Shown here one piece after another: positions 1-12,827 of a stretch of 64,000 nucleotides of DNA. Both the position numbers and the translations under genes were made by a program. A model generated the notes under the pieces. It was not told the origin of the DNA. It worked only from the letters and a program-made list of their open reading frames with translations, and did not search any database. Position 1 is the first letter of the stretch, and each line of letters starts with the position of its first letter. Location of the stretch: NCBI RefSeq assembly GCF_001723175.1, contig NC_064651.1, positions 1,488,001 to 1,552,000 of the forward strand, in the 5' to 3' direction. Source of the DNA: Penicillium oxalicum. Its lineage: Eukaryota; Ascomycota; Eurotiomycetes; Eurotiales; Aspergillaceae.

Positions 1-665
1 AGATTGTCGAAGGGGACACTGCTGAAACGGTGGGCTACCGAGGATACGTTGATGACGCGTGAATCGAAGCCGGGCGTGGAGCGCGCCGTTGCGATGAGCG
101 TGTCTTTTAACAAATTGAATAGCAAGAAATGGGAGAGATGGTTTGTTCCCAGGTGGAGCTCGAAACCGTCCTTGGTGCGACTTTCCGGGGTGTTCATGAC
201 CTAAGTTGACCGAATTGTAAGCGTTATGCGTCCATGCCTTTGATAACGGATAGAATTGGTAAAACTGACAGCCGCGTTGTTGATCATGATATTTAGCTTT
301 ACGCTTTGTCCAAGAAATTCTCGCGCGCATGCACGCACACTGGATAGATCTGTCTGGTCCATAAAGAGAAGCTTGACGCGGCCAGCATCGAGGAGATCGC
401 CCAAAGCCTCCCTCGCTTTATCCATGTTTCTGACGGTGCCATACACCGTAGCTCCAGTTTGGGCCAGAACACGAACTGTCTCTGCACCAATGCCAGATGA
501 AACACCAGTGATCAAAATGACCTTGTCATTCCATTTGTTCACAAGGCCTTCGTCCTGGATGATTTGGTATCCTGTCACCCGCGAGTCACCGGGCCCATTG
601 AGGACTTCCCACCGATTACGGTCAGCATAGGGACCAAACAGCTGAAATGGAACCTTGGAAGTCAT
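1..665 (-). CDS. Short-chain dehydrogenase/reductase, partial (3' end outside window)
   Basis: NAD(P)-dependent oxidoreductase of the SDR superfamily; substrate unknown. The N-terminal Rossmann fold is clear: the cofactor loop reads TGVSSGIG, followed by VYGTVRN, a D-x-T-D-LSS strand typical of classical SDRs, and the NNAA motif. Exon 1 (665-270) joins exon 2 (200 to the left edge) across a 69-nt intron (201-269, GTCAGT donor, TTAG acceptor). The join restores NNAAVMNTPESRTKDGFEL and the following GTNHLSHFLL segment, as expected for retinol-dehydrogenase/WWOX-like fungal SDRs. The catalytic YxxxK lies beyond the edge. I chose the Met at 665 because homologues begin close to the PFQLFGPYAD segment. 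An in-frame Met at 824 would add 53 poorly SDR-like residues. Family is certain, specificity is not. Confidence 0.85.
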
Positions 666-2699
666 TTCGATTTTGATTCCGATGAAGGGAAGGCCCAGGA
701 AATGATGTTCGACAAAGACGAGATTTTGTATGGATTTCGCTAGTGCACTAGCCAAATTGAATTGAATCTTAGCAGTGTTTGGGTTTGCAAGATGACACCC
801 GGGTTGGTAGATATCAAGTACCATAGCAACCTCCGAGGTTTTTTATAGAGCTATCCAGCTCTATACTAAGACGTCCGCGACGTATAGGTCGAGTCAGCAT
901 CCGTGCGGCTTTAATGTTAAGGCCGTTCTATCCCCTTGTGGCTGCATGAGCTTATTTGTCCGTAGGATCTTTTGGGCCAATTGCAGTACCCAGACACGAA
1001 GCCCAATTCCAGAAAAGTGGGGCACCGCTTCCGATGTCTTTGCAGTCGTGGGCTGGAGCGGTAGAGGTATGGTGAGAAATCAGTATGAATTGACTTCATT
1101 CGAGACTTCTGTGTCTTTGATCTGGACTAAGGTTTTACAGGAATTGGCACTTTGCTCGAAAGGGTTGGGTCGCAATTAGACAGAGCGCTCAGTGGATGAA
1201 TCCAGCTCGGAGGTTATTTTTGCATAATCATAGGCTGTCCGGTCAGGCAAACATCGGAGCTAGTCAGCATCCCTTTGAAACGAATGCTGAGAAAATTCAA
1301 GAATATTGAGACAAAATTTCGGTGACTCATAAAGGGAGAGGGCGTCATGCAAGATTCTAGTCGATTGAAATTGTGGTGAATCACAATCCAGTTGCTGTTG
1401 GAGCCCCGTCTCTCGACGGTCAGGGGCGCAGTATGTGTATGCCCATCCACTTCTATCCGCGGTGACTCCCTTCAAAGCGATCTAAACTTTCAATCCAGCT
1501 GAGTCGACAAAAATTCCCAAGCTTTTACACTCAAATAATTGGAACACAGGTGGAAATTACACAGTTGTTAGGTACACCAAATGTCTGCATAGGTGATGTG
1601 TCAGTGCAATGTGGACCATTTCCCAAAAGAGAGCTATATATATTGCTCGAAGCACGAAATACACGCCGAATATATTCTGAGCAAGTTTTGTCTGATTTCA
1701 AACACTTAGGTTACGTAGAGTGAAAACTTATTCCATTAGCCTTGGACATCAATGTCCAGCTCACGCTTGTACGCGGGCTATTCAATAGATATCCCTACAG
1801 TGGATAGCCTGAGCGTCATGCGTGGGAAGTACCCCGCCATCCGGCGCGGTTCTCTACATGTTGTCTCCGAATGATCTTGTGAAATACGCACAATAAAGAT
1901 GTTTACCTGACGTCTTCATGATGACTACATATTCCCACAGAGATGGAACCTTATAGGTCTAGGTGAGCTTCAAAAGACTCCGCCGTTGGATCAAATATAG
2001 TATGACACCTAGTAGGTGTCGGGAAGAGGTTTACTCAAGAACACAGCCCGGACTGTGAACAATCACGGTTCAGGAAGCTACCTGCCCGTTCACTAGGTCT
2101 AGTAGGCCCGCAATAACCCGGGGAGATATATTTTGTAGTACCCGAGTCCATCTACTCTTATGATTTGGCTACCACACCAGGAGTGGAGTCGTATCCCACT
2201 AATATTTCAAAGCAAAATGGGCAAAGCTAACTAATAAAGAGACTCACATTGGTCTTATATATATCCTGCATGGCCCAAAATCCGGAATATCACATCTCTA
2301 ACCTGGTTGGCTAGGTTCTTGGGGAGCGTGTTATTCCTGTTCCTCCAAGAAATTCAGGGAATGGTGAATGTGGGGATGAACCGATTGTAATTCGCAAGAA
2401 ACCTATCACGTGAGGTTACCGTGGTAACAGAGCGGATCCGGTCGAGTCTAACCAAACACATTTGCATCACTCCACAGTCCACACCACACACATGATCGTT
2501 TCGACCTGCAATCGACTGCAATCTCCGTAACACGGATCAGCTGCCGTCATTGAGCTATTTTCGCCATACGCTAGTGCATCATGATCACAATCGACTACTG
2601 AAAACAACCGACAACGCGCCACTTTGACCAACCGGCCCGCAGCAGAATCGAAGACAACATCACGACCAACACAACAACCAAAGCATTCCCGTCGCCAAC
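666..2699. other. Intergenic region, no gene seen
   Basis: Between the divergent SDR and AT-hook/BRCT genes. Only short unrelated ORFs occur, none resembling a known family. It must hold both promoters. TATA-like stretches occur near 1631-1640 and 2266-2273, but neither can be assigned with confidence. No tRNA or transposon signature was seen. Confidence 0.6.
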
Positions 2700-5600
2700 A
2701 TGGCACGCGCAGCCGTACTCCCACCATCTCCCGCCAAGCGGGGGACACGGACTGCACCCCGGTCGACTTTGACCAAGACCACAGCTAGTTCCCAAGCAAA
2801 AGCCGTCGCGGCGCCCAAGCGCGTGACTAAAACCACGACAGCCAGGAAAAACACACTCGCAGCAGCCGAGTCGGACTCAGATGATACAGAAGATGAGCTC
2901 GGTATGATGATGCAAGAGTCTGAAACGAAACCAGCCCGACCACGAGGACGCCCACCCGGTCGCACATCGAGCAAAACGTCAGCTACCGCGGCTTCAGCGG
3001 CGAAAGCCGTCACTCGCCCGAAGAAGACAGCTTCTGCGCCCGCTCCGTCAAGAAAAACCGCTACTCGCGAATCATCTCAGCCACTAGAGCCCACCAAAAA
3101 GCGAGTTGGGCGACCGAAGAAGAGCGCAACGTCGGAAATATCCACTGCTGCGAAACCCGAGACAGCGCCCAGGGCTCGCGGGCGACCCAAGGGATCAACA
3201 ACTTCGAAAACGCTGACCACCACTCGCAAAAATGATCGAGTTGTAGATGAGACCGATTCAAATTTCGGAAATTCTTCAACACAACATGTTCGTGTCGCCA
3301 CAAATTCCGCGACAATGCGATCGAATCTCCTACGCGGCCCGGCAAAGAAGAAGACAGTTACTTTCCGGGAGCCTAACGGCGCAGAGGATGAAGGAACTGA
3401 AAAAGAGGATTCCTTGTCACCTTCCGGCGTAAAGCAATCAAAGGGAACCTCCGAAAAGACTGGCCTAGGGGCAATGCCCATGCGCAAAGCAGCTGGCACT
3501 TCGACGCGTGGGCGAAAGCCTGCCGTGGCGAAGAAAACTGCTGGGAAACCTTTGTCACCGAAAAAGGACAAGCAGGTCACCAAATCACTCGCGTCATATG
3601 TTGGTTCCGACGGGGAAGAAGATGAGCTGGTTTCAAACAAATACAACGTGACCAGTCCTCTCAAGTTGGTTGTCGATTCGCCTGTCAGGCCGGGCTCCGG
3701 GACCATGGGACTCAATTCACCCATGCGAAGAGTCAACTTCACACCTCAGAAGCCCTCCGGTACAGTTGATGAGAACGGAGAGCCCAAGTGCTCGACTCCC
3801 AAGAATGCCCCATCAGGCACTGGATTAAGTTCTCCAGTACGAAGAATTAATTTCACGCCTACCGCGGCTCGTGCTACTGTGCCTGACATTGATCACCAGT
3901 CGTTAAACCCTGGTAAACCTGTTGATTTCAGCGACGCGGTGTTTATGTCGAGCCCTGCTAGGCGACCGGAAGTATCACCTTTCCAATTCTCGCTCCGGGA
4001 CACTCCCAACCGTGGCTTGCTCTTCCGTCAAGATTCGCAGTCCACTGTCGAGGCGCTGACTGAACGCGAAGCATCTCCTCTGAAAAGATCTCCCAGAAAG
4101 GCCAACCTGGGTGCCTCGTTCTCGGAGACCATCAACTGCAACCCACTTTTGTCACCAGCCAAGAGATCCCTCATCCAAAGCCCACCCAAAAGAGTTCCGT
4201 CTCCCTTCAAGAGCTCTATTCAACTGTCTCGGGCCATGGATAGGACTAGCTCTGTTGATGAGGATGATGATAATGAAACTATTAGCCTTCCCAGCCCTCG
4301 GGTGGAGACGGAGAAGACGAATTTGAAGATTCATGAGACTGGTTGCTCCCTTGCAACGGATGATGTTCAAATTGTTGAAGATGTTGCCCGTGACATCTTC
4401 GGCATCGAGCTGCGGTGTTATGGCAGAAGCTCTTCGTTTTCACCGTTACCACGAAGGCTTTTCGCACTTGAAGAGCCTCTGGAAATCGCCCCTGCGGAGA
4501 ACCCCCAAGGAAAATCTGAAGATGTGGAGAGCGACGCCGAGCCCGCTGAAATCGATCAGCAAATTGAAGAGCTGGAAGATGAGATCCGGGGCGAACCTGA
4601 TGATTTTGGGACGGTGTGCTTGAATACAATGGAAGACCTGCAGGAGGCGTTTGAAAACCTGGCTGATGATCAAGGTCCCCAACGCCATTCAGAGGCCGAC
4701 GGTGATTTTGATACCGTGGAATCAGAAGCAGAAGAGGCTTGCAACCAAGAGTCTGATTTAGAGTCAACAGCCCAAGAGACGAACAACAACAGCCTGGCTA
4801 TGCCGGCCAGCGAGGAAGAGCCGGAGGAGTCCATCCTCGAACTCCAAGACCCTGAGACTTTGGGAAACTCGCATATTGCTAGCCCCTGCATCGATGTACC
4901 GGGAGAGGATCCTGCTACATCTCTGCCGTCGCCGGGGCAGGAAAGGGCTCACAACGAGACAATCGTTGCTGATCAACCAGAAGACTTCTCCGACGTTGAG
5001 TCCGAGTCAGGTTCATATGGAGAGCCTCTTGTCCACCTTTCTCTCCCCGAGGCCACTCCTCTTAGGTCTCATGCGGCTTCTGTTCAGTCTTCACCGGTAT
5101 CCACGAGATCCACTTCAACCCCGTCATCTCTACAGAATATCCAAAAACAAGGTGTGCTGTCATCTGGCGAGGAGAAGGCCGTTCAGCCAGAAAACCACGT
5201 CTTTTATCATCATTCCGAACCTGAAATGATCCTCGAAGAGAGCACTTTGAACGTTACAGACATTGAAAGCCCTCTCCCCGCACTACAGGCTCGCTGTGAA
5301 AGCCCCAACTTCAACGGAAAACGCCAGTCACTCGACAACCTTGGCGTCGGTTTCACACCATTAGCTCGGAAGCTTGACACCTGGCAGGCCAGTGCTTCAA
5401 CGACTTCCAGGCTGGGAAAGCCACGTCGACGTGGCGTCTTTTCTCTCGCCGGACCTTTAAAAAACCACAGACTCGCCTTCTCCAAGTGAAGATGTCACTT
5501 ACCCTGATATCTCGCGCGATGTCTCGGAGGCTGAATCACCTTTGCCTCCGCAATCACCTCAACGTAGTGGCGTCATGAATGGGTCTCCCCTCCCTCAATC

Positions 5601-7122
5601 TCCTCACACACCCCCATCCGCCAGGACTCCACTCGACCACTCCATCATGTACTCGCCTATTCGCCTCGACATCTTTGAAGACAGCGAGATGTCTGACGTG
5701 GATAGCCCTACGATCGAAGCAGACAACACTGACCGGGTGTCGGAAAAAGCCGGTCTCCCTGAGAATCATCCGCGGAAATCTTTCGGTGAGGATGAAGACA
5801 AGGAGAACAGACACTCTCCCCTTAACCTGCCTGCAACTCCTCTTCATCGCGGAATTGACCATCTGCGAACTGTGCACACTGTCTGCAAGGTTCCACTGAA
5901 GGGTGAAGGTGAGGTTTCGCCTTTGAAGCTGCCACGAAAGCGTGGCCATTCGCTCGAGGCGAGATCTCCAACTCGGTCCTCGTCTCGCGTGCGCAAGCCA
6001 GTCGTTTTCCTCGGCAGTGAGCCATCGCCGGTCCTCTCTCCCCGCAAAGAGGCGCGAGTCCCTCTGAGCCCTAGTCCTAAGCGCCGGTGCAGTGCGCCTC
6101 GACGCTCCAGTGGCGCCGACTCTGTGGTCCAGGTCCCTCAATCTCCATCTGTCGCTTCTACCGCTGGTAGGACACCCCGCAGAAAGAGCATGACCAGCAG
6201 CAGCGGGCAAGCACTTCGGGGCGCTGTCGTGTATGTGGATGTGCACACGACTGAAGGAGAGGACGCCTCGGGGATCTTTGTTGAGCTCCTGCAACAAATG
6301 GGCGCTAGATGTTTCCGGTCATGGTCATGGAATCCTCGCAGCAGCATGTCTCCTGTAGACGGCGAGGAGCCCAAAGAGTCCAAGGTGGGAATCACCCATG
6401 TCGTGTACAAAGACGGTGGCCTGCGTACATTGGAAAAGGTCAAATATGCCGGCGGTTTGGTCAAGTGCGTCGGTGTGGGGTGGGTTCTCGAGTAAGTTTT
6501 GACCACCATGCTCTTCATGAAAACCAAAAAGGCTTACTGACTTTGTTTTTCCCCCAACTATAGTTGTGAGAGAGAGAATAAGTGGCTAGAGGAAACACCG
6601 TATATGGTCGATAGTTCTATCGTTCCTCGCGGCGGCGCCAAGCGTCGCAAGAGCATGGAGCCGCGAGCTCTCAGCAACGTCAACGGCACTCTTGTGCGGG
6701 TCGCTGAACCGTCAACACCATCTGCCAGCGGCCGTCGTTGTGGTGCCGATCAAGGCGCAGTCGAGGGTTTCCGAAAGATTACTCCCCCGACGCCGTTGGC
6801 TGGAGTCCCCTCAACGCCAACGCGGAGCACTGAACGTTATACAGTCCCCGCCACTCCAGGCTATAACTTTGCCAACCTTGACGCCATTGGCATGTCTCCT
6901 GCCACGCCGTATTTCCTCTCCAACCGTGCCAAGTTGGTACAGCAATCTTGTCCCCCGAAGCAAAGCAACCGTGGCCTGTTTGACTCGGCAGACAGGCCCG
7001 TTTTCGGTCTTGACGCAGACGACGAAGTAGAATCAAGACGTCAACAGAGGGCGCGCATGGACGCGGCCCGGCGAAAGAGTCATTTCTATCAACCCGCTAT
7101 CCAGAGTCCGCTTCGAGAGTGA
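2700..7122 (+). CDS. AT-hook and BRCT (microcephalin-like) domain nuclear protein
   Basis: Large basic, Ser/Pro-rich protein of about 1,450 residues, probably chromatin-bound and cell-cycle phosphorylated. Three AT-hook cores lie near residues 80-88, 134-141 and 159-165 (RGRPPGR, RVGRPKK, ARGRPKG). A long disordered middle carries many SP/TP sites and two near-identical blocks (RRVNFTP about 343, RRINFTP about 381). A single BRCT domain begins at about 6211 (VVYVDVHTT, then THVVYKDG and a VGVGWVLDC segment) and resembles the N-terminal BRCT of microcephalin. Intron 6492-6563 (GTAAGT...TATAG) is well supported because it restores WVLDCERENKW. The frame changes between about 5425 and 5489. Either the A6 run 5459-5464 has one base too many, or a weak 46-nt intron (5425-5470) is removed. 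Role in DNA damage or chromosome condensation is inferred from domains only. Confidence 0.8.
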
Positions 7123-7525
7123 CTTGCACTCTTCTGATCTTTATTGGATTGCCTTGGTTTTTTTTTCTTTTGACTTCATTTGTCTACCGCACTATGCATA
7201 TGAGAACAGGGGCATGGAGTCTGAGCGGTTGGTTTTTATTTTGGTTACTTGGTTTTTTTTTCTGGCTTTTTTCTTGTCGGCAGCATCCAGACACCGGCGT
7301 CTATACTTGGTTTTCTTGCACAGTAGATTGAACATTTCAATATGGAAGAGAATGATTTTTTCATTTGGTTAATGAGGTTTATATGTCCCGAAAGTTAGGC
7401 GCAATGGACGCCAGCGCTGTTTCTCTCCTTTTCTCCCCTAAGTGTGCATGTGCAGACTTGGCCACACGCATGTTCTTAGCGTGAGAACTTTCTTTTTCCA
7501 AATGCTACAGAGATTGGAATACCTC
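7123..7525. other. Convergent 3' intergenic region
   Basis: Separates the ends of two convergent genes. It is T-rich on the plus strand near 7158-7270, consistent with 3' untranslated sequence. No gene seen. Confidence 0.6.
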
Positions 7526-9242
7526 TTAGATTTGCGATTCCTCGCGGTAGAATCCGGCCACAAGGAAAGCGAGCTCAAGAGCCTGCTTCTCATTGAGACG
7601 AGGATCGCAGAATGTGGTGTATCGCTCGCCAAGGCCATCTTCCGTCAAGCCTGCAGCACCACCTACACATTCCGTCACAGCCTCGCCAGTCAACTCGAGG
7701 TGCATTCCACCGAGGAAGGATCCAGCCTGGCGATGGATCTCCAGGGCCTGCTTCAACTCGGAAAGAATGTCGGTGAAGTGTCGAGTCTTCACGCCGGAGG
7801 GGGTGGCCTTTCCGTTGCCGTGCATGGGGTCGCATTGCCAGACGGGGATGTGACCGGAGGCCTGGACCGCGGCAATATGTCCAGGGAGATACTGGGCGAT
7901 CTTCGATGCGCCGTAGCGAGAGATCAGAGTGACCTTTCCGATCTCTTTGTTGGGGTTGACGACATCCAATAAGCGTACGAGATCGTCGGCGACCATGGTA
8001 GGTCCGATCTTGATTCCGATGGGATTGGAAATGCCGCGGAAGAATTCAACGTGCGCGCCGTCCAGCTGTCGTGTCCGGTCCCCAATCCAGAGGAAATGTC
8101 CTGATGTGGCGTACCAAGCGGGTTCAGACTGAACGGTCACCCCGGTTTCGGTCTTCAAGGGCTGCTTGAGCATTTGAGTCATGCTAGATTCGTACTCTAG
8201 TGAGAGACCTTCGTGGCTAGTGTAGATGTCCGCAGTTTCCACACCGCGATCCTTGTCGATGCCGACGGTGCGCATGAAGCGCAGGGCGTCTTGGACTGAA
8301 TTGACAATCTTGGAGTACTGATCCTTGATAGAGGGCTCAATGACGTGGCCGAGACCCCAGTCCATAGGGGAGTGAAGATCGGCCAGACCCGAAGAGAGGG
8401 CGGCACGCATGTAGTTCAACGTGGCGGCGGAGTGGAAATAGGCTGAGACCAGGCGCCCAGGATCAGGCTTTCGTGATTCAGGGGTAGCTTCAAAGCCATT
8501 GATGTTGTCTCCCCGGAAGGAGGGCATCTCGACCCCATTGACGGTTTCAGTGGGACTGGATCGTGGCCTGAACATCGTTATCAGTTTGGAGGCCCATGAC
8601 TGCACTTTTGAGCAGAGGACTCACTTGGCAAATTGTCCCGCGATGCGAGCAATTCGAATGACGGGCTTGTTGGCTCCTGAACGAGGCTATTTAGGGAAAG
8701 GGGTCCAAGACTGAGAGCAAGGGAGAGATCTTCGCATACCCCAGATGAGAATCAAACTCATCTGCAATAAGAGCTTGAGCTTGGCTTCGATCATGCCCTG
8801 GTTGCAATAGTCAAAGAGCTCGGCACAGTCGCCTGTGGAAATAAAAAGTTAATACTAGACGAGGAAGCTGTTCAGATGATGACATTACGTACCGCCTTGC
8901 AAGACAAATGCTTGACCTAAGGCTACCTTCTTCAAGCTGTTCTTAAGATTGTTGACCTGCATGGTCTGTCAGTAAGGCCAGACACGACAATCCAAGGCTT
9001 CACTGGAAGGGAGACTTGCCTCTCGAGCAGTGACCAACGGAGGCAGACGTTGTAATTGGGAGAGAGCATCCTTGACGCCTTGCACATCCTCATAGATTAC
9101 ATCCTGCTTGATGGGCTTAGTGGTCCACGCTGCAATTGCGATGATCAGTTATCTATCGCAGTCATGGTACCATCCAGGCGATCAAGGCTGATGAAAGTTG
9201 GCAAAGACACGTACACGATGGACTCCAGTTACTAGTAGCCAT
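7526..9242 (-). CDS. Class II (plant-type) 3-deoxy-D-arabino-heptulosonate-7-phosphate synthase
   Basis: First enzyme of the shikimate pathway: condenses phosphoenolpyruvate with erythrose 4-phosphate. Six exons (9242-9215, 9129-9020, 8956-8893, 8832-8740, 8676-8625, 8567-7526) give 462 residues, the normal length for this class. Family landmarks are the start MATSNWSPSSWTTKPIKQ, the QGGDCAELFDYC metal/substrate segment, the RIARIAGQFAKPRSS block, YFHSAATLNYMRA, the TSHEGLSLEYE segment, and GKATPSGVKTRHF near the C-terminus. The intron 8957-9019 begins with GC instead of GT (AG/GCAAGT). The other introns are GT-AG. It is unrelated in sequence to the class I Aro3/Aro4 enzymes that serve primary metabolism in yeast. 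No secondary-metabolite cluster surrounds it here. No targeting peptide is evident, so a cytosolic location is inferred. Confidence 0.93.
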
Positions 9243-9798
9243 GGTTGGTTGATCTGACCCCGCGCCACGGAAGAGTGGGACGGTAAGCAAGCGTGAGCGC
9301 TCGAGGATTCCTCAAGAATCAATGGCAGTGGAGATGGGAATGGGCAATTTCCAGCCAACACTGGGAGTGAGGTGTATAATGAGGGTATTTCCTTTTGAGT
9401 TCACTGTCAACAGTGATCGTCCGGGTCGGAATGTAGTAGTATGTACAGTCATCAACCAAGTTCTAACAAAGAGAAAAGCCAGACAACAAAAATTGCACGG
9501 TGGTCGCTTATTCGCGGAACGTGCGGATGACTCACTTGATTGCCTGGAGAGACAGGCAGCATCATGAGACCCTTTGCTTATGTCAGCCATTATCGCCCGC
9601 ACCGACGGCTCTAGAAGGTGAAGCGTCCGTGCGCTTCGGTGACGTGGAAAGCTCTCCACCGAGTCCACACTCCTTCAGCGACCCCTCAGCCAAGAAAGTG
9701 TGGAGCGATCCACTATTCAGACCCGACTTGGTTGACTTTCTCTCTCTCTCTTTCCTGTCTTGACCACTGACTGTGACCCCAGCAGAACATCAATCGCA
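9243..9798. promoter_or_regulatory. Shared upstream region of divergent DAHP synthase and HYPK-like genes
   Basis: 556 bp between two divergent start codons. It must contain both promoters. A pyrimidine tract (TCTCTCTCTCTTT, 9740-9752) precedes the plus-strand gene. No other gene or recognisable site was seen. Confidence 0.5.
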
Positions 9799-10300
9799 AT
9801 GTCAGACCCTATTCCCTCCGCGACAGCGAACCCTGATGCTGTAGTCCAGCAAGTCCCGTCCAATGCAGAAGATCGCAAAGCTGCTGCTGCTCTTGGCTCG
9901 CTGAACACGGAGGGAGTCTCAAGTGAGGCCGCTCCTTCAAAAGGACTCACCAATGCCCAACAAGAAGCCTTGAATAAGGCTATGAGCCGCTTAGAAGTCG
10001 CCGCCGGTCAAACGTCAAATAGTAAGAAGAAGATGGCGGAGACGCAAAAGAAGCAGCCCGAAACGCAGAAAAAGGCGGTCAAGGTGAACGCAGCCGATGT
10101 GACGTTGCTGGTATGGTCGTGTTGCTCGATTACGGAGATTACTTGGAGACGCTGGATGAACATGCTAACCGTTTCTCATTCTGGAACAGGTTGAGCAGCT
10201 CGAGTTAAACAAAAACAAGGCTACGGATCTTCTCAGAGCTCACGAGGGGGATGTGACCCGTGCCATCAAAGCATATATCGCACCCTCCATTCGAACGTAA
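9799..10300 (+). CDS. HYPK-like UBA domain protein (NatA-associated)
   Basis: Small protein of 140 residues in two exons (9799-10110, 10190-10300; intron GTATGG...ACAG). The C-terminal 45 residues (VNAADVTLLVEQLELNKNKA then LLRAHEGDVTRAIKAYI) match the HYPK/NAC-type UBA fold. The N-terminal half is disordered, Ala- and Lys-rich, with a possible helix around residues 50-75. In other eukaryotes HYPK binds the ribosome-associated N-terminal acetyltransferase NatA (Naa10/Naa15) and modulates it; that role here is by family. The chosen ATG follows an AATCGCA context. No upstream in-frame ATG exists in the open frame. It could instead be described as a generic UBA/NAC-alpha-like protein, but the length and layout favour HYPK. 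Confidence 0.8.
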
Positions 10301-10603
10301 TTCGGCCGCTGTCAAGGTCCATAAGATAAGTGGTGAGGATCTTTTGGGTGATATGCAGGGTGCATATTGGGGGGGGGGGGGGGGGAAGGGTCTAAATTCA
10401 AACGCTCAACCATGCTCCCTGAACCCTTGATCGCTTGATTGGATGAATCTATGCGTTTTCACATGGTTGGTTTCGAGCCAGGCTACATGGCATTATTCGG
10501 CTGTTGCAATGGAGCTCAATTTTCATATTTGTAACGCAGTATATTTGAGCCAAGTCCACCTTTTCTATGTAGAGCTGTGCAGGACCAGGCGGATTGTGCG
10601 AGG
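10301..10603. other. Convergent 3' intergenic region
   Basis: Between the ends of the HYPK-like gene and glucoamylase. Apart from the poly-G tract nothing was recognised. Confidence 0.6.
10369..10385 (+). repeat. Poly-G tract, 17 bases
   Basis: Uninterrupted run of 17 G, 68 bases past the HYPK-like stop codon and probably inside its 3' untranslated region. Such a run is rare in coding-dense fungal DNA and its length is prone to sequencing or assembly error. Confidence 0.9.
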
Positions 10604-12567
<1,964 letters not shown>

Positions 12568-12684
12568 CTTGACCGAGCGAAAATCAGAAGACCGAGTGGA
12601 CGTCCTTTTGGGAGAAGGGAGCACAGTGTGTTCGGGCGCGTCCAAAGATGTTCCGCATCGAGAATGGCGATCTGCAGCAGACCA

Positions 12685-12692
12685 TTTATATA
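12685..12692 (-). promoter_or_regulatory. TATA box of glucoamylase gene
   Basis: TATATAAA on the minus strand, 118 bp upstream of the signal-peptide ATG. It fits a transcription start around 12650-12660 and supports the start at 12567 over the upstream in-frame Met. Confidence 0.65.
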
Positions 12693-12813
12693 CGTTTTTG
12701 GAACACCTCGATTCCGTCCTGCAGGCAAAGCACTATCTCCACCGTTGCCGGGGAATGCTCATGCGCTCGCGCCACCGGTCAGTAGCACCGAGCCACCAGG
12801 CATCGTGAAATTT

Positions 12814-12827
12814 CCGGTAATTTCCCG
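12814..12827 (-). promoter_or_regulatory. Predicted AmyR binding site (CGG-N8-CGG)
   Basis: Reading the minus strand, CGG GAAATTAC CGG matches the known AmyR consensus CGGN8(C/A)GG. It overlaps at its 3' side a CGGAAATTTCA element close to the alternative AmyR sequence CGGAAATTTAA. It lies about 250 bp from the glucoamylase ATG. AmyR is the zinc-cluster activator of amylolytic genes in aspergilli; binding here is inferred. Confidence 0.6.

Noticed and set aside
3077..3742. Long minus-strand frames opposite the AT-hook/BRCT gene
   Set aside because: Shadow of a strongly biased Ser/Lys/Pro coding sequence on the plus strand.
12568..12645. Upstream in-frame Met for glucoamylase
   Set aside because: Would bury the signal peptide behind 26 hydrophilic residues and lies only about 40 bp from the TATA box.
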